The notes: a model not told the origin generated them from the sequence alone. A DNA stretch of 64,000 nt from Nocardia speluncae NBRC 108251 (GCF_001613245.1 NZ_BDBZ01000033.1:116458-180457); one strand, 5' to 3'. Counted from the stretch's first letter, positions 17,877-26,838 are shown. A program made the numbers and translations.

Positions 17877-18767
17877 GTGTCTCTGAAATCTGCTCGTAGC
17901 GCCTTACTACTCACCGTCGGTGTGGCGACGGCCGCGGCACTCACCGCCTGCGGTGACACCGGCAACGATTCGGGCAAACCACAGGTGGTTGTGTCAACCA
18001 ATGTATGGGCTGATATTGCGAGCGCGGTAGCCGGGCCGGACGCGGAAGTTTCGGCGATCATCTCCGATCCTGCCGCCGACCCGCATTCCCACGAAACCTC
18101 CGCGGCCGAATCCGCGCAGATCAGCGACGCCGATCTGGTGGTGTACAACGGCGGCCACTACGACGAATTCATGGCGAAGGCGATCGAGGGCCGCGGACAG
18201 CGCGCCGTCGAAGCCGTCGCGACCCGCGACAGCACCATCGCGAACGATACGAACGAGCACGTCTGGTACGACATGGAGACCGTCGCACTGGTAGCCGAGG
18301 AGATCGGCACCGCACTCGGCGAACTCGACCCCGAGCACGCGCAGGGCTATACCGATCGCGCAGCAGAATTCACCGGCCGACTCGATGCGGTCACCACCCT
18401 CACCGACCGGACCGCCGGCGCGCACCCCGGTACGCCGGTGCTGCAGACCGAACCGCTGGCGTACTACCTGCTCCAGGACGCCGGTACCGTCGACCGGACA
18501 CCGGGCGACTACCAGGAAGCAATCGAGCAGGAAACCGATCCCGCCCCGGCAGCCGTCGCCGCGACCCGCGACCTGATCAACGGCCGGCAGATCGAGGTAC
18601 TGATCTACAACGTCCAGACCGAGGACAAAGTCAGCCAGGATCTGCGGGCGGCTGCCGACGCGGCCGGTATCCCGGTGGTCGAGGTTACCGAGACGCTGCC
18701 GCCGGGGCTGGATTTCGTGGCATGGCAGACCCGCAACGCCGAAGCGCTGGCCGATGCCATCGGCTGA
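17877..18767 (+). CDS. Metal ABC transporter substrate-binding lipoprotein (ZnuA/TroA family)
   Basis: A 296-residue exported lipoprotein: basic N-terminus, hydrophobic stretch, lipobox LTAC (Cys at about residue 25). The body fits the TroA/ZnuA metal-binding family, with candidate ligand histidines in DPAADPHSHE, YNGGHYDEF and EHVWYDMETVA, and DLVVYNGG typical of the fold. It should capture Zn(II), or possibly Mn(II), outside the membrane and pass it to the permease encoded two genes downstream. The long His-rich loop of many ZnuA proteins is absent. The GTG start follows GGTAGG. It is the first gene of the operon, behind the candidate metalloregulator site. Confidence 0.88.
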   Translation: MSLKSARSALLLTVGVATAAALTACGDTGNDSGKPQVVVSTNVWADIASAVAGPDAEVSAIISDPAADPHSHETSAAESAQISDADLVVYNGGHYDEFMAKAIEGRGQRAVEAVATRDSTIANDTNEHVWYDMETVALVAEEIGTALGELDPEHAQGYTDRAAEFTGRLDAVTTLTDRTAGAHPGTPVLQTEPLAYYLLQDAGTVDRTPGDYQEAIEQETDPAPAAVAATRDLINGRQIEVLIYNVQTEDKVSQDLRAAADAAGIPVVEVTETLPPGLDFVAWQTRNAEALADAIG

Positions 18768-18800
18768 CCCCGGCCCGAGAGCGACGAACGGATACAACCG

Positions 18801-19844
18801 ATGAGCGAAACCGCGTCGGCAAACGGTCGCGGGACACCATCCGCCGATACGGCGTTGCCCGCGGATACAAGCGGTATCGCGCCCGGCGCACAGAGTGCCG
18901 CGCAACCCGACAAGCCGAACTCACCCAACGGGCAGAGCGCCGTACCGGGCGCGCCCGCAAGCGCACCGCCGGCCGTCGCGCTCGAATCGGCGACCCTCGG
19001 TTTCGGCGACCGCATACTGTGGCGCGAACTGGACCTCAGCGTCGCCCGGGGCGAGTTCATCGCCGTGCTCGGACCCAACGGATCCGGTAAGACCTCCCTG
19101 CTCCGGGTGCTGCTCGGCCAATTGGGCCTGTCCGCCGGGCGGGCCCGCATCGGCGGTGCCTCACCGCGCGCCGGGCATCCCGATATCGGGTACATCCCGC
19201 AGCAGCGCACCATCGACGCCGGTGTGCAGTTGCGCGGCACCGACCTGGTCGGTCTCGGGGTGGACGGGCACCGCTGGGGTCTCGGGCTGGGCGGACGCGC
19301 CGAACGCCGCCGCAAGGTCGCCGCCGCGATCGCCGATGTCGGTGCCGAGAAATTCGCGCGCGCTCCATTGGAGAGCATGTCCGGCGGCGAGCAGCAGCGG
19401 CTGAGAGTGGCGCAGGCACTGGTCGGCGACCCGGCGGTACTGCTCTGCGACGAACCCCTACTCAGTCTCGACCTGGCCAGTCAGCAACTCGTCTCCGGCC
19501 TGATCGACCGGCGGCGCCGCGACCACGGAACCGCGGTGTTGTTCGTCACCCACGAAATCAACCCGATCCTGCCGCTGGTGGACCGGGTGCTCTACCTGGT
19601 CGACGGGAAGTTCCGGATCGGCACCCCGGACGAGGTGATGACCTCGGCGGTGCTGTCCGAGCTGTATCAGACCGATGTCGATGTGCTGCGCGTCCGCGGC
19701 CGGCTGGTCGTGGTCGGCACCGGCGACACCATGGATGCGCTCGGCACCGCCGGCGCCCACTGCCACGGCGACCCCGGCACCCCGCACACCCCCGACCCGG
19801 CAGGCACCGACCCCGGCCGGCAACCGCGACAGGCATACACCTAG
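18801..19844 (+). CDS. Metal ABC transporter ATP-binding protein (ZnuC-like)
   Basis: A 347-residue ABC ATPase with Walker A GPNGSGKT (about residues 92-99), signature MSGGEQQR, Walker B VLLCDEPLLSLD and the switch His in FVTHEIN. The GYIPQQR and RGTDLV pattern fits the zinc/manganese import ATPases. An unusual 60-residue Ala/Pro/Ser-rich extension precedes the ATPase core, and the C-terminus is His- and Pro-rich (GAHCHGDPGTPHTPD), possibly metal-binding. It lies 33 bases after the lipoprotein gene. The permease ATG follows its stop with no gap. Confidence 0.9.
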   Translation: MSETASANGRGTPSADTALPADTSGIAPGAQSAAQPDKPNSPNGQSAVPGAPASAPPAVALESATLGFGDRILWRELDLSVARGEFIAVLGPNGSGKTSLLRVLLGQLGLSAGRARIGGASPRAGHPDIGYIPQQRTIDAGVQLRGTDLVGLGVDGHRWGLGLGGRAERRRKVAAAIADVGAEKFARAPLESMSGGEQQRLRVAQALVGDPAVLLCDEPLLSLDLASQQLVSGLIDRRRRDHGTAVLFVTHEINPILPLVDRVLYLVDGKFRIGTPDEVMTSAVLSELYQTDVDVLRVRGRLVVVGTGDTMDALGTAGAHCHGDPGTPHTPDPAGTDPGRQPRQAYT

Positions 19845-20744
19845 ATGGACAAACTCTCCGACGTACTGGCCGAGATCTTCGATCTGCAGACCACCGTTCA
19901 CCTGCTCGGCTACGACTTCGTACAACAGGCCGTACTCGCCGCGGCACTGCTGGGCCTGCTCGCCGGAGCCATCGGGCCGCTGATCATCAGCCGGCAGATG
20001 TCGTTCGCCGTACACGGCACCAGCGAGCTCTCGCTCACCGGCGCCGCCGCCGCACTGCTCGTCGGCGCCGGGGTCGGCATCGGCGCGATCGCGGGCTCGG
20101 TGATCGCCGCGGTCCTCTTCGGCGTCCTCGGCACCCGGGCGCGGGAACGCGATTCGGTGATCGCGGTGGTGCTGTCGTTCGGTCTCGGCCTCTCCGTGCT
20201 GTTCCTGTGGCTGGGTCCCGAACGCGCGGGATCGAAGTTCTCGCTGCTCACCGGCCAGGTCGTCAGTGTCGGATTCAGCGGGCTGACCCTGCTGGCCACC
20301 TGCACCGCGGCGGTGCTGGCGGTTCTCGTCGTCGTCTACCGGCCGTTACTGTTCGCCAGTACCGACCCCGAGGTCGCGGTGGCCCGCGGGGTCCCGGTAC
20401 GCGCCTTGTCGATCCTGTTCGCGGTGATGCTCGGGATCACCGCTGCCTTCGGCGTGCAGATCGTGGGTGCGCTCCTGGTCCTCGCGCTGCTCATCACACC
20501 GGCGGCCGCCGCGGCACAGCTCACCGCCGACCCGGTGCGAGCCACAGTGCTCGCGGTGATCTTCGCAGAGATCGCGGCGGTCGGCGGGATCCTGCTGTCG
20601 CTGGCGCCGGGGGCTCCGGTTTCTACGTTCGTCACGACGATCTCGTTCCTGATCTACTTGGTCTGCCGGGTGATCGGCGCCCGGCAGCGGTCATCACGCA
20701 GTCTCCGGAAACGTGGGGCGGAAGTCCGGGTAGCCCGGGTATAG
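19845..20744 (+). CDS. Metal ABC transporter permease (ZnuB-like)
   Basis: A 299-residue ABC-3 family permease with about eight membrane segments. Family features include VQQAVLAAALLGLLAGAIGP, MSFAVHGTSELSLTGAAAALL and VQIVGALLVLALLITPAAAA. Its ATG follows the TAG stop of the ATPase gene directly, so the two are coupled. Together with the binding protein and ATPase it completes a zinc or manganese importer. The C-terminus is basic and cytoplasmic. Confidence 0.93.
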   Translation: MDKLSDVLAEIFDLQTTVHLLGYDFVQQAVLAAALLGLLAGAIGPLIISRQMSFAVHGTSELSLTGAAAALLVGAGVGIGAIAGSVIAAVLFGVLGTRARERDSVIAVVLSFGLGLSVLFLWLGPERAGSKFSLLTGQVVSVGFSGLTLLATCTAAVLAVLVVVYRPLLFASTDPEVAVARGVPVRALSILFAVMLGITAAFGVQIVGALLVLALLITPAAAAAQLTADPVRATVLAVIFAEIAAVGGILLSLAPGAPVSTFVTTISFLIYLVCRVIGARQRSSRSLRKRGAEVRVARV

Positions 20745-20839
20745 AGGTTGGGCAGCTTGGGTGCGCTCGGCAATTGGGACGGCCGGTCGGAGCTTGGAGA
20801 TGGTGAGCCTGTCGATGCTGCGCTCGGGGGGAACCTTCG

Positions 20840-20877
20840 GTGAAGGGGCGGGCTGTAATTTTGGAGACGCTCCGCGT
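20840..20877. repeat. Dispersed 38-base repeat, copy 1
   Basis: The 38 bases starting GTGAAGGGGCGGGCTGTAAT are identical to 63963-64000, where the window ends, so the true repeat may be longer. The copy here runs into a perfect hairpin (20864-20880). No transposase is nearby. Confidence 0.85.
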
Positions 20878-20899
20878 CTCGAGGGTTGAGCCCTATTAA

Positions 20900-20963
20900 C
20901 CCCTGGTCTTCACTCCTCCGCTCCTCCGCTTCGCTCCCCCGCTCCGTCGCTCCAGACCAGGGG
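20900..20963. repeat. Inverted repeat around a CTCCG tract
   Basis: CCCCTGGTCT (20900-20909) pairs perfectly with AGACCAGGGG (20954-20963). The 44-base loop is a pyrimidine-rich repeat of CTCC(G) units. It may act as a terminator for the metal importer operon or be part of a dispersed element. Confidence 0.5.
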
Positions 20964-21009
20964 CGGGCCCCACCCATGGAGGTGAACCATCCACAGAGGT
21001 GGGGTACGC

Positions 21010-21047
21010 GGGGTTGTGGGTTGTGCGGGGTTGTGGGGGTGTGGGGG
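21010..21047 (+). repeat. Five G-runs, potential G-quadruplex
   Basis: Five runs of three to five G (21010-13, 21018-20, 21027-30, 21035-39, 21043-47) are separated by loops of three to six bases made mostly of T and G. This meets the usual G-quadruplex pattern on the plus strand. Confidence 0.65.
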
Positions 21048-21272
21048 TGTGCGCAAACACGGCTGAGCCGCTCGGCGCCGTCGACCTCGGCGACAAGAGG
21101 TCTCGATCGGTAGGCGGCGCCGGGTGGGCCTTTCCAGCCACTGACCACGAGGGAGACCAGGCGGTGGGTTGAGAGCGGGGCGCCACCCCGGCGCTGCGGG
21201 CAGGTGCCTTCAGTCGGGGTGGCAGGGGCTCGTATGCTCGTGCGCAACGCTCCCGGAACGAAGGGCACCCAC

Positions 21273-22442
21273 ATGATCGACTTCACGATTCCCGCCGGCC
21301 TGGCCGCCGAACGCGACCGGATCCGCCGGTTCGTCGCCGAGAAAATCGTGCCCTACGAACGCGACCCCCGGCTCACCTCGCACGGCCCCACCGACGAACT
21401 GCGCCAGGAGCTCGTGGCGCTGGCCCGCGCCGAGGATCTGCTCACCATCCAGGCGCCCACCGAGCTCGGCGGCCGCGGCCTCACTCATATCGAACAGTCC
21501 GTTCTCTACGAAGCGGCCGGATGGTCCACCCTCGGCCCGGTCGCGATGAACTGCGCGGCCCCCGACGAGGGCAATATGTTCCTGCTCTCGAAGATCGCCG
21601 ACCCGGACCAGACCGAGCGCTACCTGAAACCGGTTATCGACGGCCACCAGCGGTCGGTCTTCGCCATGACCGAACCCGACGGCGCCGGATCCGACCCTGC
21701 ACAGCTGTCCACCACCGCAACCTTCGACGGCGAGAACTTCACCATCGACGGCCGCAAATGGTTGATCACCGGCGCGAACGGCGCGAAAACCTGGATCATC
21801 ATGGCCGCACTCGCCGAGAACCCGCACCTCCCGGCCGGCCCCACCCTCTTCCTCACCGACGGCGACCAGCCGGGCATCGTCATCGAACGCACCATGAACA
21901 CCATGGACCGCAATTACGTGGCCGGACACTGCGTGGTTCGCTTCGACGGGCTCACGCTGCCGAAATCCGCCCTACTCGGCGAGGCGGGGCAGGCCCTGCG
22001 CTACGCCCAGTTGCGGTTGGCCCCGGCCCGGCTCACCCACTGCATGCGCTGGCTCGGCGCCGCCGAACGCGCCCAGAGCATCGCCATCGACCACGCCAAA
22101 ACCCGCACGGCCTTCGGCAAAACCCTCGGTGAACATCAAGGCGTGTCCTTCATGATCGCCGATAACGAGATCGCGCTGCACCAGTGCCGGCTCACCATCT
22201 GGCATACCTGCTGGCTCATGGACCAGGGCGAAAAAGCCCGCCATGAGAGTTCGATGGCGAAATCTTTCGTCTCCGAGGAACTGTTCAAGGTCGCCGACCG
22301 CTGTGTCCAAATCCTCGGCGGTATCGGCGTCAGCGATGAAACGGTCGTCGAAATGATCTTCCGTGATATGCGCCCGTTCCGGCTCTACGACGGCCCCACC
22401 GAAGTCCACAAATACGCCATCAGCCGTAAAGTGCTGCGCTGA
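21273..22442 (+). CDS. Acyl-CoA dehydrogenase
   Basis: A 389-residue flavin acyl-CoA dehydrogenase carrying out alpha,beta-dehydrogenation of an acyl-CoA. Markers are FAMTEPDGAGSDPAQLSTTA, KWLITGANGAKTWI, TRTAFGKTLGEHQ and the C-terminal CVQILGGIGVSDE with YDGPTEVHKYAISRK. It resembles the ACAD10/11-like branch; the substrate is unknown. The ATG at 21273 follows GAAGGG and fits the family; a frame starting at 21204 adds only poorly conserved residues. The enoyl-CoA hydratase gene 51 bases downstream suggests a short beta-oxidation unit. Confidence 0.9.
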   Translation: MIDFTIPAGLAAERDRIRRFVAEKIVPYERDPRLTSHGPTDELRQELVALARAEDLLTIQAPTELGGRGLTHIEQSVLYEAAGWSTLGPVAMNCAAPDEGNMFLLSKIADPDQTERYLKPVIDGHQRSVFAMTEPDGAGSDPAQLSTTATFDGENFTIDGRKWLITGANGAKTWIIMAALAENPHLPAGPTLFLTDGDQPGIVIERTMNTMDRNYVAGHCVVRFDGLTLPKSALLGEAGQALRYAQLRLAPARLTHCMRWLGAAERAQSIAIDHAKTRTAFGKTLGEHQGVSFMIADNEIALHQCRLTIWHTCWLMDQGEKARHESSMAKSFVSEELFKVADRCVQILGGIGVSDETVVEMIFRDMRPFRLYDGPTEVHKYAISRKVLR

Positions 22443-22493
22443 TATTACGGCCCGAAACCCCGGGCGCGGCCGTCCACCAATACACTCCCCACC

Positions 22494-23303
22494 ATGAGTT
22501 CGGAATTGCTCGTCGATGTCTCAGCGGGCATCGCCGTCCTCACCTTGAATCGGCCGGCCAAACAGAACGCGTTCAATCCCGCCATGACCGAAGCGCTCGG
22601 GGCGGCGTTGAAGCGGTGTGACGCCGAGGATGCGATCCGGGTAGTGGTCATCACCGGGACACCGCCGGCGTTCTGCGCGGGGGCAGATCTGTCCGACCGG
22701 GTAGGAGAGGTGAGCGCGAGTATCGATCCGCCCCCGTTCCAGGTCCGCAAACCGGTGATCGCGGCGGTCAACGGGCACGCAGTAGGCGTCGGCCTGGCGC
22801 TCGCGTTGCAATGCGATTTGCGATACCTGGCCGACGACGCGGTATATGCACTGAGCCAGGTGCGGCGCGGTGTACTCGCCGACGGCTACGCGCACTGGAC
22901 ACTGCCGCGGCTGGCCGGTCTCGCAAATGCCGCCGATATCCTGCTCACCGGCCGCACCTTCGACGGCGCCGAAGCCAAAGCGATGGGCCTGGCAAATGCC
23001 TGCCTGCCCGCGGTGGAGGTGCTGCCCACCGCGATGGCGGTTGCGCACGATATCGCGGGCGGTTCGGCGCCACTGAGCGCCGCTCTGTCGAAGCGCCTGC
23101 TCTGGGAGGGGGCCGGCCTGGAACCGGCGACGGTCGCCCAACTGGAGGCCGATCTGAACGATCACATTGCCGGCGGCCGGGATGCGGGTGAGGCGATGAC
23201 AGCCTTCCGGGAACGCCGTCAGCCCACCTGGTCGGGCTCGATCAGTGAGGAATGGCCGACCTGGGGGCCCGGGAAATGGACCGGGCAGCAGAGCTTGGAC
23301 TGA
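22494..23303 (+). CDS. Enoyl-CoA hydratase/isomerase family protein
   Basis: A 269-residue crotonase-fold protein. The oxyanion-hole segments are present: RPAKQNAFNPAMTEAL, ITGTPPAFCAGADLSD and AVNGHAVGVGLALALQCDLRY. The usual second catalytic Glu region reads ALSQVRRGVLADGYAHWTLPRLAG, so the acidic residues of classic hydratases are not obvious and another crotonase reaction is possible. It follows an acyl-CoA dehydrogenase and probably acts on the same CoA ester. It converges on the DUF4190 gene with six bases between the stops. Confidence 0.87.
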   Translation: MSSELLVDVSAGIAVLTLNRPAKQNAFNPAMTEALGAALKRCDAEDAIRVVVITGTPPAFCAGADLSDRVGEVSASIDPPPFQVRKPVIAAVNGHAVGVGLALALQCDLRYLADDAVYALSQVRRGVLADGYAHWTLPRLAGLANAADILLTGRTFDGAEAKAMGLANACLPAVEVLPTAMAVAHDIAGGSAPLSAALSKRLLWEGAGLEPATVAQLEADLNDHIAGGRDAGEAMTAFRERRQPTWSGSISEEWPTWGPGKWTGQQSLD

Positions 23304-23309
23304 TCGCCG

Positions 23310-23585
23310 TCAGCCACCGGTGATGAGCACCAGGACGAACAACAGCGCCATCAGCACCGCCAGAATCGTGCCGATGACACCCAGCGTGAACCCGATCACG
23401 ACCTGGGTCCGGCCACCGTAGGCGCCACCCGATTCGTCGATCTGATCCAACGCGCGTTTACCCATAGCCCAGGCCACCGGCCCGGTCAGCCCGAAACACA
23501 GGAGGCTGACCACACCCAGGAGCAGCACCGCCGTCGCATATGGGTGCTCGACCGGCTTACCGATGGGCGTGTTGGGTATCACCAC
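23310..23585 (-). CDS. DUF4190 small membrane protein
   Basis: A 91-residue protein with two membrane segments (about residues 18-40 and 62-88) separated by WAMGKRALDQIDESGGAYGGRTQVVIG, the typical DUF4190 pattern (GxxAL.qI..sgg...G...a..G..lG). Function is unknown; such proteins are common in actinobacterial membranes. The start is a GTG at 23585. It is encoded alone, convergent with the enoyl-CoA hydratase gene and in the same direction as rlmB. Confidence 0.82.
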   Translation of the reverse strand: MVIPNTPIGKPVEHPYATAVLLLGVVSLLCFGLTGPVAWAMGKRALDQIDESGGAYGGRTQVVIGFTLGVIGTILAVLMALLFVLVLITGG

Positions 23586-23673
23586 GGAACGAATTCTACG
23601 GTGTGGTGGCGGTTTTGCGGTCCGGGCGCGACCGAATCGGCGTGGAACCGCCCGCTGACCGGGACTGCTCTGG

Positions 23674-24645
23674 TCAGATGCGGCGCTGCCGTGCTGTTTC
23701 GGCCAGCACTACGCCGGCCGCCACAGAGGCGTTGAGCGATTCCACCGGACCCGCCATGGGGATGCTCAGGATCGCGTCGCAATTCTCCCGGACCAGCCGG
23801 GACAACCCCTTGCCCTCGGAACCCACCACGATCACCGTGGGCCCGGTGGCATCGAAATCGTCGAGCAAGGTGTCACCGCCGGCGTCCAGGCCGACGATCT
23901 GAACTCCTTTGGCAGCCCAGTCCTTCAGCGTGCGGGTGAGATTGGTGGCGCGAGCGACCGGCAGCCGGGCTGCCGCCCCGGCGCTGGTCCGCCAGGCCAC
24001 CGCGGTCACGCTGGCACTGCGCCGCTGCGGGATCACCACACCGTGCCCGCCGAACGCCGCCACAGAGCGCACCACGGCGCCCAGGTTGCGCGGGTCGGAG
24101 ATATTGTCCAACGCCACCAGCAGCGCCGGTTCCACCGATTGCTGGGCGCGGGTGAGTAGATCGTCCGGATGCGCGTACCGGTACGGCGGCACCTGCAGTG
24201 CCATCCCCTGGTGTAAACCGTTGGAGCTCATCCGGTCCAGATCGGTGCGCGGTACCTCGAGGATGGATATCCCGGCATCGGCGGCGATACGCACACTTTC
24301 GGTGAGCCGCTCGTCGCTCTCGGTACCGGCCGCCACGTACAGCGCTGTCGCCGGAACGCCGGCGCGCAGGCATTCCGTCACCGGGTTGCGGCCCAGGACC
24401 AACTCAGGGCTGTCGTCACCGCGCCGGCCGGCGGGCCGGGAGCCACGTCCGGTCGGATTTTTCTGGGCGGCACGCGCTTTCGCGGCGGCTTTGCGCGCCG
24501 CGGGATGTTTGGTACGTGCCTCCGCGGGAGGTGTCGGCCCGCGACCTTCCAGTCCACGGCGGTGCTGCCCGCCGGAACCGACCACCTGCCCCTTCTTAGT
24601 GCCCCCCTTGCGGATTGCACCACGACGTTGTGAATTGCCGGCCAT
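23674..24645 (-). CDS. rlmB: 23S rRNA (guanosine-2'-O)-methyltransferase RlmB (TrmH/SpoU family)
   Basis: A 323-residue SpoU methyltransferase. The N-terminal 75 residues are a Lys/Arg/Pro-rich tail, followed by the substrate-binding domain (ELVLGRNPVTECLRAG) and the SPOUT knot with NISDPRNLGAVVRSVAAFG, VIVVGSEGKGLSRLV and IPMAGPVESLNASVAAGVVL. It modifies G2251 of 23S rRNA by homology with RlmB. The ATG at 24645 shares one base with the cysS stop (TGATG), so the gene is translationally coupled, as in the conserved carD-ispD-ispF-cysS-rlmB order. Confidence 0.93.
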   Translation of the reverse strand: MAGNSQRRGAIRKGGTKKGQVVGSGGQHRRGLEGRGPTPPAEARTKHPAARKAAAKARAAQKNPTGRGSRPAGRRGDDSPELVLGRNPVTECLRAGVPATALYVAAGTESDERLTESVRIAADAGISILEVPRTDLDRMSSNGLHQGMALQVPPYRYAHPDDLLTRAQQSVEPALLVALDNISDPRNLGAVVRSVAAFGGHGVVIPQRRSASVTAVAWRTSAGAAARLPVARATNLTRTLKDWAAKGVQIVGLDAGGDTLLDDFDATGPTVIVVGSEGKGLSRLVRENCDAILSIPMAGPVESLNASVAAGVVLAETARQRRI

Positions 24646-26051
24646 CAGCCCGCCTTTCCAGGGGTAGGTGTGCCCAGCGACCATTCGGCACCGTTCGGGG
24701 TATCGGTCACTTCGACACCGGCCGCCTGGAGGCGGTCGCGTACGGCGTCGGCGGTGGCCCAGTCTTTCGCGGCCCGGGCTTGCTGGCGGCGTTCCAGTTC
24801 GGCACCGACCAGCACGTCGAGGGCGGCATCGGCGGCCGAATGATCGGCGGCGGTATTCCAGTGCGGGTCGAGCGGGTCCACCCCCAGCACATCGAGCATG
24901 GCCCGGACCTGGCTCGCGTGTTCGCGGGCGGTCTCGAGAACACCGGCGTCCAGCGCACGGTTGCCCTCGTGCACGCCGTGATGGATTTCGGCGAGCGCCT
25001 TCGGGACACCGAGGTCGTCGTCGAGGGCGGCGGCGAAACCGTCGGTCCATTTGCCCATCGGGATATCACCGCCGCGTTCGGCGACCCGTTGCACAAAAGC
25101 TTCGATCCGCTGATACGACTGGGCGGCGTCGGCGAGCGCTTTATCGGAGTATTCCAGCATGGAACGGTAGTGCGCACTACCCAGGTAGAAGCGCAATTCC
25201 ACCGGACGCACGGATTTCAGCACATTCGGAATGGCCAGCACATTGCCGAGCGATTTCGACATCTTCTCGCCGCCCATGGTCACCCAGCCGTTGTGCAACC
25301 AGTACTGCGCGAAACCGTCGCCGGCGGCCTTGGACTGCGCGATTTCGTTCTCATGGTGCGGGAACACCAGATCCATACCACCGCAGTGGATATCGAATAC
25401 CGGTCCGAGGTAGAACTCGGCCATCGCCGAGCATTCCAGATGCCAGCCGGGGCGGCCGGGGCCCCACGGCGACGGCCACGTGGGTTCGCCCGGTTTCGCG
25501 GCTTTCCAGAGCGTGAAATCACGGGGGTCGCGTTTGCCGAGCCCGGCACTCTCACCCTGGTGCACGTCCTCCGGCCGGTGTCCGGACAAATGGCCGTAAT
25601 CCGGATAGCTCCGCACATCGAAGTACACATTGCCTTCGGACGCGTAGGCGTGCCCGCGGTCGATGAGCCGTTGCATCAAATCGACCATTTGAGTGATATG
25701 CCCGGTTGCCCGCGGCTCCGCCGACGGCGGGAGCACCCCGAGCTGCCGATAAGCCTGGTCGAAGGCGCGCTCATGCGTCGCGGCCCATTCCCACCAGGGT
25801 CGGCCGGCTGCGGCCGCCTTGGTGAGGATTTTGTCCTCGATATCGGTGACATTGCGGATGAATGCCACATCCAGCCCGCCCGCGGCCAGCCAGCGGCGCA
25901 GAATATCGAACGCCACACCGCTGCGCACATGGCCGATATGCGGCAGTCCCTGCACGGTTGCCCCACACAGGTACACCGAGGCGTGTCCGGGTACCAGCGG
26001 CGTGAAATCACGCAGGGTCCGTTTCTCGGTGTCGAACAGGCGCAGCGTCAC
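24645..26051 (-). CDS. cysS: Cysteinyl-tRNA synthetase
   Basis: A 468-residue class I synthetase that charges tRNA-Cys. It has the HIGH motif as GLPHIGHVRS and KMSKS as GGEKMSKSLGN. Zn ligands are at CGATV (Cys), WHLECSAMA (Cys) and FPHHENEIAQ (His). The GTG at 26051 (MTLRLFDTEKRTLRDF) is the usual family start; longer frames are not conserved. It lies between ispF and rlmB; about 290 bases without a gene separate it from ispF. Confidence 0.97.
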   Translation of the reverse strand: MTLRLFDTEKRTLRDFTPLVPGHASVYLCGATVQGLPHIGHVRSGVAFDILRRWLAAGGLDVAFIRNVTDIEDKILTKAAAAGRPWWEWAATHERAFDQAYRQLGVLPPSAEPRATGHITQMVDLMQRLIDRGHAYASEGNVYFDVRSYPDYGHLSGHRPEDVHQGESAGLGKRDPRDFTLWKAAKPGEPTWPSPWGPGRPGWHLECSAMAEFYLGPVFDIHCGGMDLVFPHHENEIAQSKAAGDGFAQYWLHNGWVTMGGEKMSKSLGNVLAIPNVLKSVRPVELRFYLGSAHYRSMLEYSDKALADAAQSYQRIEAFVQRVAERGGDIPMGKWTDGFAAALDDDLGVPKALAEIHHGVHEGNRALDAGVLETAREHASQVRAMLDVLGVDPLDPHWNTAADHSAADAALDVLVGAELERRQQARAAKDWATADAVRDRLQAAGVEVTDTPNGAEWSLGTPTPGKAG

Positions 26052-26337
26052 GGCAGTCGATCCTAGTTTCGTTTGTGGATTGCACTCGAAGTGGTGCAGC
26101 GGGGATATGGGCAGGGTAGCGGCAACGACCGGTTCTACGGCATTCGGCCGCACCGTCGCGGCGGGGACAGTTGGGCAGGAGCGCGGCAACGATCTTGCAG
26201 CGGGGCAGCAATCCTTCCCACCGCGACCGCCGCGGCGGACCCGGCAGTGTGGTGTTCACACGATATCGACCGCCGACCGGGCTCTTTCCGGCGTTGCTGG
26301 GTGCAGCGGCTTCGCTGTCCCCGATCGTGTCCGGTTA

Positions 26338-26838
26338 TCAGTCCCCAGGGAGGTCGCTCGGCCGCCCCGGACAGTGCAGCAGTGCCGTGGCGACCGCGGC
26401 GATACCCTCGCCGCGGCCGGTGAGACCGAGGCCGTCGCTGGTGGTGCCGGATACCGAAACGGGTGCGTCGAGCAGATCACCCAGCACCTGCTGGGCTTCG
26501 GCTCGTCGCGGTCCGATCCGCGGGCGATTACCGATGACCTGGACCGCGGCGTTGCCGACAGCGTATCCGGAGTTTTCGAGCAGCCGCCGCACTTCTTTCA
26601 GCATGGCAGCCCCGGACACTCCCGCCCATTCCGGGCGCCCGGTCCCGAAGACCGACCCGACATCGCCGAGCCCAGCGGCCGACAGCAGAGCATCACACAG
26701 CGCATGGACAGCCACATCGCCGTCGGAATGTCCCGCGCAACCGTCCGCACCCTCGAACAGCAGCCCGGCCATCCAGCAGGGCCGTCCCGGCTCGATCGGG
26801 TGTACATCGGTGCCTATACCGACGCGAATGTCCATCAT
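26338..26838 (-). CDS. ispF: 2-C-methyl-D-erythritol 2,4-cyclodiphosphate synthase
   Basis: A 166-residue enzyme of the MEP isoprenoid pathway converting CDP-ME 2-phosphate to MEcPP. Metal-binding residues are in GTDVHPIE and GHSDGDVAVHALCDALL, and family motifs GDVGSVFG and GRGEGIAAVATALL are present. The ATG at 26838 or 26835 overlaps the ispD stop, so synthesis is coupled with IspD, the enzyme two steps before it. The C-terminus is slightly extended (PGRPSDLPGD). Confidence 0.96.
   Translation of the reverse strand: MMDIRVGIGTDVHPIEPGRPCWMAGLLFEGADGCAGHSDGDVAVHALCDALLSAAGLGDVGSVFGTGRPEWAGVSGAAMLKEVRRLLENSGYAVGNAAVQVIGNRPRIGPRRAEAQQVLGDLLDAPVSVSGTTSDGLGLTGRGEGIAAVATALLHCPGRPSDLPGD

Larger units (their letters stand above)
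20745..21272. other. Repeat-rich intergenic region
   Basis: These 528 bases between the metal importer and the acyl-CoA dehydrogenase hold no convincing gene. They contain a 38-base dispersed repeat, a small perfect hairpin (GAGACGC-TCC-GCGTCTC, 20864-20880), a 10-base inverted repeat enclosing a CTCCG-rich tract, and a run of five G-tracts. Bases just upstream of 21273 (GAAGGG) give a ribosome site for the dehydrogenase. Confidence 0.6.

Noticed and set aside
20654..21286. Leftward 210-codon frame in the repeat-rich gap
   Set aside because: It spans repeats and hairpins and the end of the permease gene; low complexity, no ribosome site.
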